From the NCBI RefSeq assembly GCF_020982545.1, contig NZ_JAJKLK010000001.1, forward strand, positions 868,001 to 932,000: a DNA stretch of 64,000 bases, in the 5' to 3' direction. The position numbers and the translations under genes are program-made. Below the pieces are notes generated by a model that was not told where the DNA came from, made no database searches, and saw only the letters and a program-made list of their open reading frames with translations. This document shows positions 34,968 through 42,384 of the stretch, piece after piece (the first letter of the stretch is position 1; each line of letters starts with the position of its first letter). This DNA is from Streptomyces sp. MNU76. Its GTDB lineage: Bacteria > Actinomycetota > Actinomycetes > Streptomycetales > Streptomycetaceae.

Positions 34968-35286
34968 GTGGGGGACTTTCCGTGATGTGCGCCGGCGGAA
35001 GGACAAACCGACGTAGTGGGGAAGGGTTTGGCCTGTGGCCGGGAATGATCAGTACCGTACAAGTGGTCACATGAACCCCACAGCCCACAAAGGACGACTC
35101 ACAAGTAAGAGACAGAGATCACAAGTTCGAGCACTCCAGTCGACTCGAATCCCAGAGGGCGTTGCCGACTGTTTCCCTTCTGTGGCCGCTCAAGAGGACC
35201 TTGAACCGGCAGGCCTGATCTTGAAATCAAAGGTTCCCCCTCGGCTCTCAGAGCCGAGGGGGAACCTTTGATTTCAAGCTGAGCCC
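34968..35286. other. Low-G+C intergenic segment
   Basis: No recognisable gene. The 35040-35285 part is visibly richer in A/T than its surroundings and ends in a 59-bp perfect palindrome. A short plus-strand frame (from 35067, MNPTAHKGRL) shows no family resemblance. Confidence 0.55.
35220..35278. repeat. 59-bp perfect palindrome
   Basis: The left arm begins CTTGAAATCAAAGGTTCCCC and runs 35220-35248. The centre is the single base C at 35249. The right arm 35250-35278 is the exact reverse complement. There is no mismatch in 29 bp. It lies 8 bp before the Rrf2 start codon, in lower-G+C DNA. Confidence 0.9.
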
Positions 35287-35742
35287 ATGAGGATCTCGGC
35301 ACGGGAGGACTGCGCCGTAGGCGCGGTACTGGACGTCGCGGTCCGGCAGGACGGCGGGCCGGTGACGGCGGAGGTCGTCGCGACCGTGCAGGAGATCCCG
35401 CACGAGTTCCTGGAGGGCGTCCTCGGGGACCTGCGGCCCGGCGGCCTGGTCACCAGCAGACGGGGCGGCAGCGGCGGGTACCGACTCGCCCGCGAGGCGT
35501 CCGCCATCACCGTCGCCGACGTGATCCGGGCCGTCGACGGCCGCATCGTGTCCGTACGGGGGGGAGCGTCCGACCGGTCTGACCTACACCGGGTCGGCGG
35601 AGCCGCTGCTGCCGCTGTGGATCGCGCTGCGGGCCAACGTCCGCCGCATCCTGGAGGGCGTCACCGTGGCCGACAACGCGGCCGGTACGCTCCCCGGCCC
35701 GGTGAAGGACCTGGCGGCCGAGCCGTCGGCGTGGGAGAACCC
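35287..35742 (+). pseudogene. Rrf2-family regulator, frameshifted and truncated
   Basis: The N-terminal winged helix is clear: MRISAREDCAVGAVLDVAVR, IPHEFLEGVLGDLRPGGLVT, RRGGSGGYRLAREASAITVA. At 35558-35564 a run of seven G stands where six would keep the frame; with six, it continues VRGERPTGLTYTGSAEPLLP, WIALRANVRRILEGVTVAD and AEPSAWENP. After about 35742 the frame runs into the antisense end of the APH-like gene without a family-typical stop, so the 3' end also looks cut. Residues of an iron-sulfur Cys cluster are not seen, as in redox-insensitive Rrf2 proteins. A single-base error could explain the shift but not the lost end. Confidence 0.75.
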
Positions 35743-36579
35743 TCAACCGCAGCGATCGAGTGCGGCACGAAGCCGGCTGAGGCCCTCCATCCTCCAGCGG
35801 CCCCGGTCGGGCATCTGGTCGTCTCGGCGCCATCGCCAGGCCGAGAACATCGCCCAGTTCAGGGCGCGGCACTGGTGGATCAGGCTGTGGTCGGCCCCTG
35901 GGTAGTGCTGTGCCACGTCCTCGGGCGCGTGGGCGAGGTCGAACTCGACCGGCCCACGGCAACACGTGGCGAGGTCCACGAAAAGGGGGCCTCGCCTCGT
36001 GTTGAGGAGGTTGCCCGGATGAGGCTCGCCGTGGAGCAGCTGTTCGCCGGCCTTCCCGACGCTGATCGCGGTGCTCAGCCCACCGAGTGTGTCGATGAGG
36101 AGCTTGCGGCCGGAATCGGGCAGCTCGGGGGAACGCTCCCGGTCGTTCACCTCTCCGAGAGCCGCGGTGACTCGATCAGTGACATGCGGTGCGTCCAGCG
36201 CGATCCGGCGCAGGGCGGCATGATGCCGCAGGAACGCGTCCGCGTAGTCGGCCGAAGTGATCCCCGGTCCCACCGGTTCGTAGTAGGTCCAGAGCGAGAG
36301 GGCGAAGGCATCACGCACATGGACCCGTGGCTCGACCCTGGGGTCGAGCTCCGCCACCGGAGCTCCGGTGGCGGTGAGACGTCGAGCAACCTCCACTTCG
36401 AACTCGGAATCGGCCAGATGCCCCACGGGCGCGATCCGAACCAGCACATCGCAAGGAGCCAGGCGCAGCGCGACACGGTCCGAGTCATGGACGACGACCA
36501 TGTCGTCGACCTGAAGGCCCAGACCCGAAGCGGTCGCCCGACCCACATCAACCGCACGGCGGAGCTCCGATGGCTCCAT
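35743..36579 (-). CDS. Aminoglycoside phosphotransferase-like kinase
   Basis: 278 aa of the APH/choline kinase fold. The N-lobe carries DVLVRIAPVGHLADSEFEVE. The Brenner-type catalytic loop reads LLHGEPHPGNLLNTRRGP, with Glu replacing the usual Asp of HGDxHxxN. FVDLATCCRGPVEFDLA provides the DFG-like metal-binding Asp. The Asp-to-Glu change may reduce or alter phosphotransfer. Start is ATG 36579. It lies between a broken Rrf2 gene and an unknown protein in a scarred region, so horizontal acquisition is plausible. Small-molecule kinase activity is likely; antibiotic resistance is only a possibility. Confidence 0.78.
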   Translation of the reverse strand: MEPSELRRAVDVGRATASGLGLQVDDMVVVHDSDRVALRLAPCDVLVRIAPVGHLADSEFEVEVARRLTATGAPVAELDPRVEPRVHVRDAFALSLWTYYEPVGPGITSADYADAFLRHHAALRRIALDAPHVTDRVTAALGEVNDRERSPELPDSGRKLLIDTLGGLSTAISVGKAGEQLLHGEPHPGNLLNTRRGPLFVDLATCCRGPVEFDLAHAPEDVAQHYPGADHSLIHQCRALNWAMFSAWRWRRDDQMPDRGRWRMEGLSRLRAALDRCG

Positions 36580-36653
36580 ACGCCCTCCCTGCGTCTCAAG
36601 TTGGCGGGGACATGCTGCTCCCCGGCGCGGTCAAGGCCGGCAGCCCACTGGTG

Positions 36654-37088
36654 TCACAGCCCGAGCCGAGCGGCCAGGAACACCGCCGCCACCGAGGGCC
36701 TGACCGCGTAGGTCGCACCCGCACGCCCCTGAGGGGCTTCCCACCAGACGAACGGGTAGCGCCGTTCGCTGTTGTCATGCGCCTTGCTCATCCCGGACAG
36801 CACACCCGCGATCCGGCGCGCCGGATCGGCATCGTCAGCTCCATTCAGAGCCATGTGCACGAGTTCTGTGCAGTGGATCCTTCGGCCGGGGTTGCGCAGC
36901 AGATACTCGAACACATGCAGAGCCTGCGGCGCCAGTTCACCCAGAAAGACGGCGGCGCGTTCCAGGTCCGCAGGCCCCCACTCCGTTCCGTAGTGCCCCG
37001 CTTCCCCGGAATGCGTGACCCATCGCCCGTCGTCCTCGGCCAGATACACCGTCACATTCGCTCCCAAGGAAGGTATTTGCACCCTCAT
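36654..37088 (-). CDS. Protein of unknown function with probable winged-helix region
   Basis: 144 aa starting MRVQIPSLGANVTVYLAEDD. The central part (LAPQALHVFEYLLRNPGRRI, CTELVHMALNGADDADPARR, IAGVLSGMSKAHDNSERRYP) looks like a small winged helix, followed by FVWWEAPQGRAGATYAVRPS. Similar proteins of this length occur in Streptomyces (possibly the DUF6416 group, not confirmed). ATG 37088 is preferred over an earlier in-frame ATG because the upstream residues are low complexity and overlap the GNAT fragment. It points the same way as the APH-like gene, 74 bp away. Confidence 0.6.
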   Translation of the reverse strand: MRVQIPSLGANVTVYLAEDDGRWVTHSGEAGHYGTEWGPADLERAAVFLGELAPQALHVFEYLLRNPGRRIHCTELVHMALNGADDADPARRIAGVLSGMSKAHDNSERRYPFVWWEAPQGRAGATYAVRPSVAAVFLAARLGL

Positions 37089-37120
37089 TTTGCCCCCGGC
37101 CCTGGAGCCGGAACCGAGTG

Positions 37121-37399
37121 TCATGGGTCCAGCCGTGTCCCCACGTGCAGGAGCAGCAGGTCGAACTCTGGGCCGTCGGGGGTGTTGCGGTACGGCCCCG
37201 CGTACTCGTAGCCGAGTCGGGTGTACAGGTCCTGACCGCGACTGTCGGTGGGCAGAGCGAGGAGGGACGACCAGGCCGGGGCTATGGCCTTGAGGAGTTC
37301 GGCGTGGAGTTGGGAGCCGATCCCCTGGGGCTGCCGGGGCGGACGTACGGCGAGTTCGCACAGGCCCATCAACCGCTCGGTCCGTGCACCCTCGGGCAC
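37121..37399 (-). pseudogene. GNAT acetyltransferase, N-terminally truncated
   Basis: 92 residues of a Gcn5-related acetyltransferase C-terminal half. The acetyl-CoA pyrophosphate loop PRQPQGIGSQLHAELLKA and the later LPTDSRGQDLYTRLGYEYAG (motif B) are clear, but the first 70-90 residues of a normal GNAT domain are missing. Upstream, directly at 37413, lies the end of the RsbW-like gene, so the 5' part was lost by deletion. The first codon is GTG 37399 without a convincing ribosome site. Probably non-functional. Confidence 0.75.
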
Positions 37400-37412
37400 T
37401 TGACCGACCCAC

Positions 37413-37877
37413 TCATCCCAGCCGCATCGCCAGTGTCACCTCGGCCCCCGCCCCCGTCGAGTCCGTCGTGACCGTCAGGCGGTCGGTGACCAGGTGGGCG
37501 AGCCAGAGGCCGCGGCCGGGGCAGGTGCCGGTGAGGCCGGGGAGGAGTTCCGGGATGGCGGGGGTGAAGCCAGGGCCGTCGTCGGTGATGCGGCACTCCA
37601 ACTCGTGCGGGAGCAGGCGCAGTTCGAGTCGGCCCTGACCGCCGGCGTGCTCGACCGCGTTGGCCGCGATCTCGCTGACCGCGAGGGTGAACTCGCCGAG
37701 CCGCACGCCGCCCAGGCCCGCCGCCGCGGCCGTGTCCTCGACCTGGGCCCGCACCTGGGGCAGGTTCTCTCCGGTGAAATGGCGTTTCAGCAGCAGCGTC
37801 GCGCGAGGAAGGGCGGGGGCGTCGCCGCCCGCTCCGCCCGTCGTGAGGGCTCCGCCGTTTCTCTCCCCGCCCGGCAT
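37413..37877 (-). CDS. RsbW-like ATP-binding protein (HATPase_c_2)
   Basis: 154 aa. The N-box FTLAVSEIAANAVEHAGGQG and G-boxes ITDDGPGFTPAI and GRGLWLAHLVTDRL are intact, so unlike the protein at 10720 this one should bind ATP. Family members are serine kinases or anti-sigma factors. ATG 37877 is chosen because AGGAGG stands 8 nt upstream; GTG 37880 is adjacent. The longer frame to 37961 has no such site. It is monocistronic in this window, with no STAS or sigma gene beside it. Confidence 0.82.
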   Translation of the reverse strand: MPGGERNGGALTTGGAGGDAPALPRATLLLKRHFTGENLPQVRAQVEDTAAAAGLGGVRLGEFTLAVSEIAANAVEHAGGQGRLELRLLPHELECRITDDGPGFTPAIPELLPGLTGTCPGRGLWLAHLVTDRLTVTTDSTGAGAEVTLAMRLG

Positions 37878-38249
37878 CACGGCCGCCTCCTCTCGATGGG
37901 TGTCGATGGGTACGGGCACGGGGCGCCGGGAGTCAAAGGCGAACTGCCGCACATCGCCCACGCTAGCCGTGCTCGCCCGATGAGTACCCAGTGGATCGAG
38001 AGGACATCACGCCTGGTCATAACCGTGTGAATTCGATCGGATGGTGATCGAACTCGCCCGGCCTCGGTTGATCGGTTTCCGTCCATCGATCGGTCGAGGG
38101 AGCCAGCGACGCGGCGTCGGCCCCCTCCCCGAACGTTCGTCGGCCCCCTCCCGCACATTCCGGGAGGGGGCCGACGAGATGACGATGACGGCGATGACGG
38201 TGATGACTACGCGGCCGACGACGACTACGCAGCCGATCTGGTCGACGCC
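37878..38249. other. Gene-free stretch with hairpin downstream of the SDR
   Basis: No gene. Contains a G+C-rich hairpin at 38137-38177, a partial copy of its left arm at about 38112-38130, and GATGAC-like short repeats at 38178-38210. Confidence 0.55.
38137..38177. terminator. Hairpin downstream of the SDR gene
   Basis: A 17-bp perfect stem (TCGTCGGCCCCCTCCCG at 38137-38153, complement at 38161-38177) with a 7-nt loop, about 70 bp past the SDR stop on the minus strand. No T-run. Confidence 0.7.
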
Positions 38250-38990
38250 TCAGGTCGCGGCGTAGCCGCCGTCGGCGAGTAGCACCGCACCGGTGATGTA
38301 GCCGGCCCTGCCGGAGGCCAGGAACGCCACGGCCTCGGCGATCTCCTCGGGCTCGCCGGCGCGGGCGAGCGGCGTGTTCTGGCTGAACGCCTCGAACATC
38401 TCGCCCACCGTGTCGACGGCCATGTCGGTACGGATCGGACCGGGTGCCACGGAGTTGACGCGCACGCCCGCCGCACCGAACTCGACGGCCCACGACCGGG
38501 TCAGTGCGTCCATCGCGGCCTTGGAGGCGTTGTACACGGAGCCCACGGCGGTGCCGATCTGCCCGGCGATCGAGGACACGTTGACGATCGCGCCCTTCTT
38601 CCTCGCCACCATGGCCGGCACGAGCGCGGCCGTCAGGAAATAGGTCGCGCGGACGTTGACGTCGAATATCTGCTCGTACTCGTGGAGCGACTGCTCGGGG
38701 GTCGGCGAGAGCGGGAAGACGCCCGCGTTGTTCACGAGCACGTCCACCTCGCCGACCTCCGCGGCGAGCCTGCGGACCTCGTCGAGGTTCGCGACGTCCG
38801 CGACGACGAAGTGGCCCGTGCCGCCCGCCTGCTCGATCAGCTCGACGGTCTCCTTGCCGAGTTCAGCTCTGCGCCCGGTCGCGTAGACGGTGGCACCCGC
38901 CTCCGCGAGCTTGACCGCGATCGCGCGGCCGATGCCCGAGGTGGCGCCGGTGACGAGTGCCTTCTTGCCCTGAAGTTCCTTGGTCGACAT
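38250..38990 (-). CDS. Short-chain dehydrogenase/reductase (SDR)
   Basis: 246 aa classical SDR, an NAD(P)-dependent oxidoreductase. Cofactor loop is ALVTGATSGIGRAIAVKLAE, then VDVLVNNAGVFPLSP. The catalytic residues are Ser in VNVSSIAGQIG and Tyr/Lys in YNASKAAMDAL, and the C-terminal SDR signature is GYITGAVLLADGGYAAT. ATG 38990 is chosen as the start of MSTKELQGKKALV; an earlier in-frame ATG adds an unrelated segment. An A/T-rich palindrome CGTATATACG (39034-39043) lies about 45 bp upstream, a likely operator or promoter core. A SARP regulator sits upstream in the same direction. Substrate unknown. Confidence 0.88.
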   Translation of the reverse strand: MSTKELQGKKALVTGATSGIGRAIAVKLAEAGATVYATGRRAELGKETVELIEQAGGTGHFVVADVANLDEVRRLAAEVGEVDVLVNNAGVFPLSPTPEQSLHEYEQIFDVNVRATYFLTAALVPAMVARKKGAIVNVSSIAGQIGTAVGSVYNASKAAMDALTRSWAVEFGAAGVRVNSVAPGPIRTDMAVDTVGEMFEAFSQNTPLARAGEPEEIAEAVAFLASGRAGYITGAVLLADGGYAAT

Positions 38991-39024
38991 GTCTGCCAAC
39001 GTGGCCCCGCAGGATGGTCGGCGC

Positions 39025-39050
39025 ATAAATTCCGTATATACGACCTGGTC
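39025..39050. promoter_or_regulatory. A/T-rich palindromic promoter/operator of the SDR gene
   Basis: In otherwise G+C-rich DNA, the stretch holds CGTATATACG (perfect 10-bp palindrome, 39034-39043) and GGTCGTATATACGGAATTT on the minus strand. Suits a TetR- or SARP-type operator. Confidence 0.45.
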
Positions 39051-39141
39051 AGGGCGTGAGGAAGGAAGCGGCCCGGTCCCGACGCGCTGCGCCTCGTCCG
39101 GTCCCTCACCTGCTCCTCACTCGCCCCACACTCCCCCCCCC

Positions 39142-40689
39142 TCAGCCGACCGGCGCCGGTGTGCTCAGCGCGAAGTACGCGAAGTAGAAGCGCACGAACC
39201 GCGGCAACCGGTAGCGGCCGAGCACGAGCGGCTCGATGAGGTGGACGCCCGCGAGCGACTCCAGCACCCGCTCGATCTCACCGGGTTCGGACCCGGACAT
39301 CCGCGCCGCCTCGTGGCAGTCGATGACCTCGGTGTCCTGGCGCGCGAAACACCGGAGCAGGTGCCGTTCGGGATCGGTGAGATCCTGATCGGCCGCGATC
39401 ATCGGGGCCAGCATCGCGGTGCAGTCGGACGGGAGCGCGTCGGCGGACTTGCCCTCCCGCTGCATCTGCAGCAGAAACATCTCGATCGTCCAGTGGGGGC
39501 GCGAGCCGAGCTTGCCGCCGGCCACCCTGATCGGGGCCGGCAGTCGCGAGAGGTGTTCCAGCAGTACCTCGACGTGCTCGGGTTCCGCGTCCGCGCGCGC
39601 CGGTCCGATGGTCCTGCGGAAGAACTCCCGCGCCTCCTGCTCGGTCAGCCCGGCGATCTGCACCCAGCTCACCCCGGGCAGCTCGTGCAACCGGCGGACG
39701 CTCGTGAGGATCATCGCCGAGCCGGGCGTGGCCAGATCGCGCACGGAAGCCGCGTCCCGCACGTCGTCGACCACGACGAGGAACCGCTTGCCGCGCGCCT
39801 TCTCCCGCCACAGCGTGGCCTTGTCGCCGACGGGGTGCTCCACACCGACCGCCCGCAACAGCTCACCGGCGACGTCCCCGCCCCTGACGAAGATCTGCCC
39901 GTCCGGGAAGCGGCCCTTCACGAGGTGGCCGATCCGGGTGGCCAGCACGGTCCTGCCGCTGCCCCGCATACCGGTGATGCCCACGGTGCCCGGCAGCGTC
40001 CGCAGTGCCTGCGCGATCTCCTCGGCACGGCCGGTGAAGTCGATCAGGTCCGGCGGAAGCTGCTCCGGCCTGTGCGGCGGGGTGAGGTCGCCGCTGAGGA
40101 TCTGCGCGTGGACCCTGCGCAGCTCAGGCCCCGGTTCGAGACCGAGCTCCTCGCGGAGCAGGGCGCGTGCCCGGTGGAAGTGGTCGAGTGCCTCGCCCTG
40201 CCTGCCCTCCAGGTAGAGCGCGCGCATCAGGAGGGCGCGGGGACGCTCCCTGAGAGGGAAGGCGGAGATATGGGCCTGTAGCTGAAGCACGTCGAACTCG
40301 CGTTCCAGGCAGTCCTCGCGTGCCTTGAGCCGGTGGTCGCCGAGCCGCACCCGCTGCGCGTCGAAGTAGGCACTCCGCAGACCCTCCAGGGGTTCGCCGT
40401 CGCAGCCGTCGACGATCTCCGCGCGGGCCGTGTACCCGCCGTCCCTGGTCTTCAGGTCCAACTCCGGAAGCGCCTTGCGGATCTTGTACACGTACGTCCG
40501 CAACGCCATGACCGCGCTCGGCGTCGGGTCGTCCCAGACCATGCCGATCAGCTGGTCGTTGCTCAGCCGGACGCCGTTGTTCAGCAGCAACGCCGCGAGC
40601 ACCGAACGCTGTTGGCGCGGCCCCAGCTCGATCTCCTCCTCGTCGCGCCAAGCTCGTACCGGACCCATCAGCGAGAATCGCAGGCTCAT
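39142..40689 (-). CDS. SARP-type regulator with NB-ARC ATPase domain (AfsR-like)
   Basis: 515 aa. An OmpR-like winged helix occupies residues 1-95 (MSLRFSLMGPVRAWRDEEEI, LSNDQLIGMVWDDPTPSAVM). A bacterial transcriptional activator domain occupies about 100-200 (EREFDVLQLQAHISAFPLRE, ALDHFHRARALLREELGLEP). An NB-ARC-like ATPase follows with P-loop GITGMRGSGRTVLATRIG at about 240-257 and Walker B FLVVVDDVRDAASVRDL. AfsR-type TPRs are absent, so it is shorter than AfsR. SARPs activate antibiotic clusters, but none is visible here. It precedes the SDR gene in the same direction. Start ATG 40689 begins the conserved SLRFSLMG strand. Confidence 0.88.
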   Translation of the reverse strand: MSLRFSLMGPVRAWRDEEEIELGPRQQRSVLAALLLNNGVRLSNDQLIGMVWDDPTPSAVMALRTYVYKIRKALPELDLKTRDGGYTARAEIVDGCDGEPLEGLRSAYFDAQRVRLGDHRLKAREDCLEREFDVLQLQAHISAFPLRERPRALLMRALYLEGRQGEALDHFHRARALLREELGLEPGPELRRVHAQILSGDLTPPHRPEQLPPDLIDFTGRAEEIAQALRTLPGTVGITGMRGSGRTVLATRIGHLVKGRFPDGQIFVRGGDVAGELLRAVGVEHPVGDKATLWREKARGKRFLVVVDDVRDAASVRDLATPGSAMILTSVRRLHELPGVSWVQIAGLTEQEAREFFRRTIGPARADAEPEHVEVLLEHLSRLPAPIRVAGGKLGSRPHWTIEMFLLQMQREGKSADALPSDCTAMLAPMIAADQDLTDPERHLLRCFARQDTEVIDCHEAARMSGSEPGEIERVLESLAGVHLIEPLVLGRYRLPRFVRFYFAYFALSTPAPVG

Positions 40690-40802
40690 GCGACAGTGCA
40701 ACGCGCACGCGGATCGCCTGCTTCCCCGCGCTCCCCGCACTGTGCCACGGCTCCGAGCCGCCTCTCCGCGCCAGGACGACCGCGACTGCCGTACCGGCCC
40801 TC

Positions 40803-42062
40803 CTACCGAGCCGCATTCGCGATCGACTCCAGCACCTCTTGGGGGTTCCCGTCCGGGGTCACCGCCTTGCCGATGCGGCGGCGGATCTCTGTGGCCACCT
40901 CGGACCAGTTGGTCTCGGCGACGGGGTAGAGGCGGAGGTTCTGGAGGGTGTCCAGGCCGTTCCACAGGGGCTTGTGGGCCTTGTCGGCGCGCATCGCGTC
41001 GGCGGCGGACGTGGTGACGGGCAGCAGTTCGTACTGGGCGGCCTGCTCGGTCACGTACTTGTCGGAGTAGAGGAAGTCGAGGAACTCGCCGATGGCGGCC
41101 CGGTGGTCGTCGTTGCGGAAGGCGACGACCCAGTCCGCGGTGCCCATCGTCGGCGTGCTGTCGCCGTCGCGGCTCGGCAGCGGTACGGCACCGTAGGGCA
41201 CGGAGTCGGAGGAGTCGTCGATCTGGCGGATCAGCGACAGCGGCGCGTTGACCATGGCCGCCTCACCGGTGAGGAACGCGTCGACCGCCTCGGACCGGTT
41301 CAGCTCGCCGGGCGGGACCGGGCCGGTGAGGCCCTCGCCGATCAGGTTCTCCTTCAGCCAGGTCAGCGTCGCCACATTGGCGGCGGACGCGATGTCGTAG
41401 CGGTTGGTGGAGTCGGTGTAGCCGCCGTCGCCGGCCAGCAGCCACATCAGCGTCTCGGCCTCCGCCTCCTCCGGGCCGAGCGGCACGGCGATCGGGTACT
41501 TCACACCCCGCGCCTTCAACACCCGTGCGTCGGCGACGAGTTCGTCCCACGTCGTCGGCGGCTCCAGGCCCGCCGCCGCGAACAGGTCCTTGTTGTAGTA
41601 GAGCAGCCGGGTGCTCGCGGTGAAGGGCATGCCGTACTGGGCGCGATCCATCTCCCCGGCGTTCGCGAGGCTCCGTACGAAGGACGCCTGGACCGGGACC
41701 GACAGCACCTCGTCGGCGCTGTAGAGGAGGTCGCGCGCGGCGTACTCGGAGTAGCTGTCCGTCTGCACGATGTCCGGTGCCTCGCCCCGCTCGACGAGTT
41801 CCGCGACCTTCTCGTCGACCTCGTCCGGGTCGTGGACCTGGACGTCCACCTCGATGCCAGGGTGCTCGGCGCCGAATGCGAGGGCCACCCGGTCCCAGTA
41901 GCCCTCGGAGTTCTTGCGGACGCTGTCGCCGTAGTTGGTCGCGACGACCGTCAGGGACACCGTCTCCGACTCCGCGTCGGCGTCGCCGCCGCAGCCGGAC
42001 AGTCCGGCCGCGAGTCCCAGTGCGGCCGTGACCGCCACGATCGTCCGGGCGTTGTGGCGCAC
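40803..42062 (-). CDS. Extracellular sugar-binding lipoprotein (family 1 ABC solute-binding protein)
   Basis: 419 aa. It has a signal peptide with lipobox LSGC (AALGLAAGLSGCGGDA), so it is a lipid-anchored surface receptor. The body is the MalE/COG1653 fold: VVATNYGDSVRKNSEGYWDR, VAELVERGEAPDIVQTDSYS, YGMPFTASTRLLYYNKDLFA, TWDELVADARVLKARGVKYP. GTG 42062 is chosen to give a proper signal peptide. No permease or ATPase genes accompany it, so it must share a transporter encoded elsewhere (such orphans often use MsiK in Streptomyces). It is upstream of the SARP gene on the same strand. Ligand unknown. Confidence 0.87.
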   Translation of the reverse strand: MRHNARTIVAVTAALGLAAGLSGCGGDADAESETVSLTVVATNYGDSVRKNSEGYWDRVALAFGAEHPGIEVDVQVHDPDEVDEKVAELVERGEAPDIVQTDSYSEYAARDLLYSADEVLSVPVQASFVRSLANAGEMDRAQYGMPFTASTRLLYYNKDLFAAAGLEPPTTWDELVADARVLKARGVKYPIAVPLGPEEAEAETLMWLLAGDGGYTDSTNRYDIASAANVATLTWLKENLIGEGLTGPVPPGELNRSEAVDAFLTGEAAMVNAPLSLIRQIDDSSDSVPYGAVPLPSRDGDSTPTMGTADWVVAFRNDDHRAAIGEFLDFLYSDKYVTEQAAQYELLPVTTSAADAMRADKAHKPLWNGLDTLQNLRLYPVAETNWSEVATEIRRRIGKAVTPDGNPQEVLESIANAAR

Positions 42063-42296
42063 GGTCCACCCACTTCCAGCTTCCGTCCGGCTTCCAGCCG
42101 TGTCCGAGACGCGCGAGTACAGGAGTTGTGATCGGGCTTGATCGTATGGTGTGTGCCGGTGCGTACGGGCCCGTGGGCGTTGCGTTTTGATTCCGACGGT
42201 GTGACGGAGAGCGGCGAAGTGCCCGAGATGACCCACCGGCTCCAGGAAGTACGGAATCGGTGGTCCCACCGTTCACTCACCCGGTGGGGCAGTAGA

Positions 42297-42350
42297 CCGG
42301 CAGACGCCCCCGACAGGAGCCCGTGCGGGCCTGTCGGGGGCGTCTGCCGG
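42297..42350. terminator. Strong hairpin terminator after the aminotransferase gene
   Basis: A 21-bp perfect stem: the left arm starts CCGGCAGACGCCCCCGACAG (42297-42317) and the right arm is 42330-42350, with a 12-nt loop. Lies about 35 bp past the corrected aminotransferase stop on the minus strand. Confidence 0.85.
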
Positions 42351-42384
42351 TGCGATCGATCGGTCCGTCCGGGAGGGCCGAGCC

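Noticed and set aside
35100..35165. Possible tRNA end, suggested by AGTTCGAG and CTCGAATCCC
   Set aside because: No cloverleaf could be drawn on either strand: acceptor and D-arm pairing are absent.
35067..35265. A short plus-strand frame (MNPTAHKGRL) in the low-G+C gap
   Set aside because: No ribosome site, no family resemblance, and it runs through the 59-bp palindrome.
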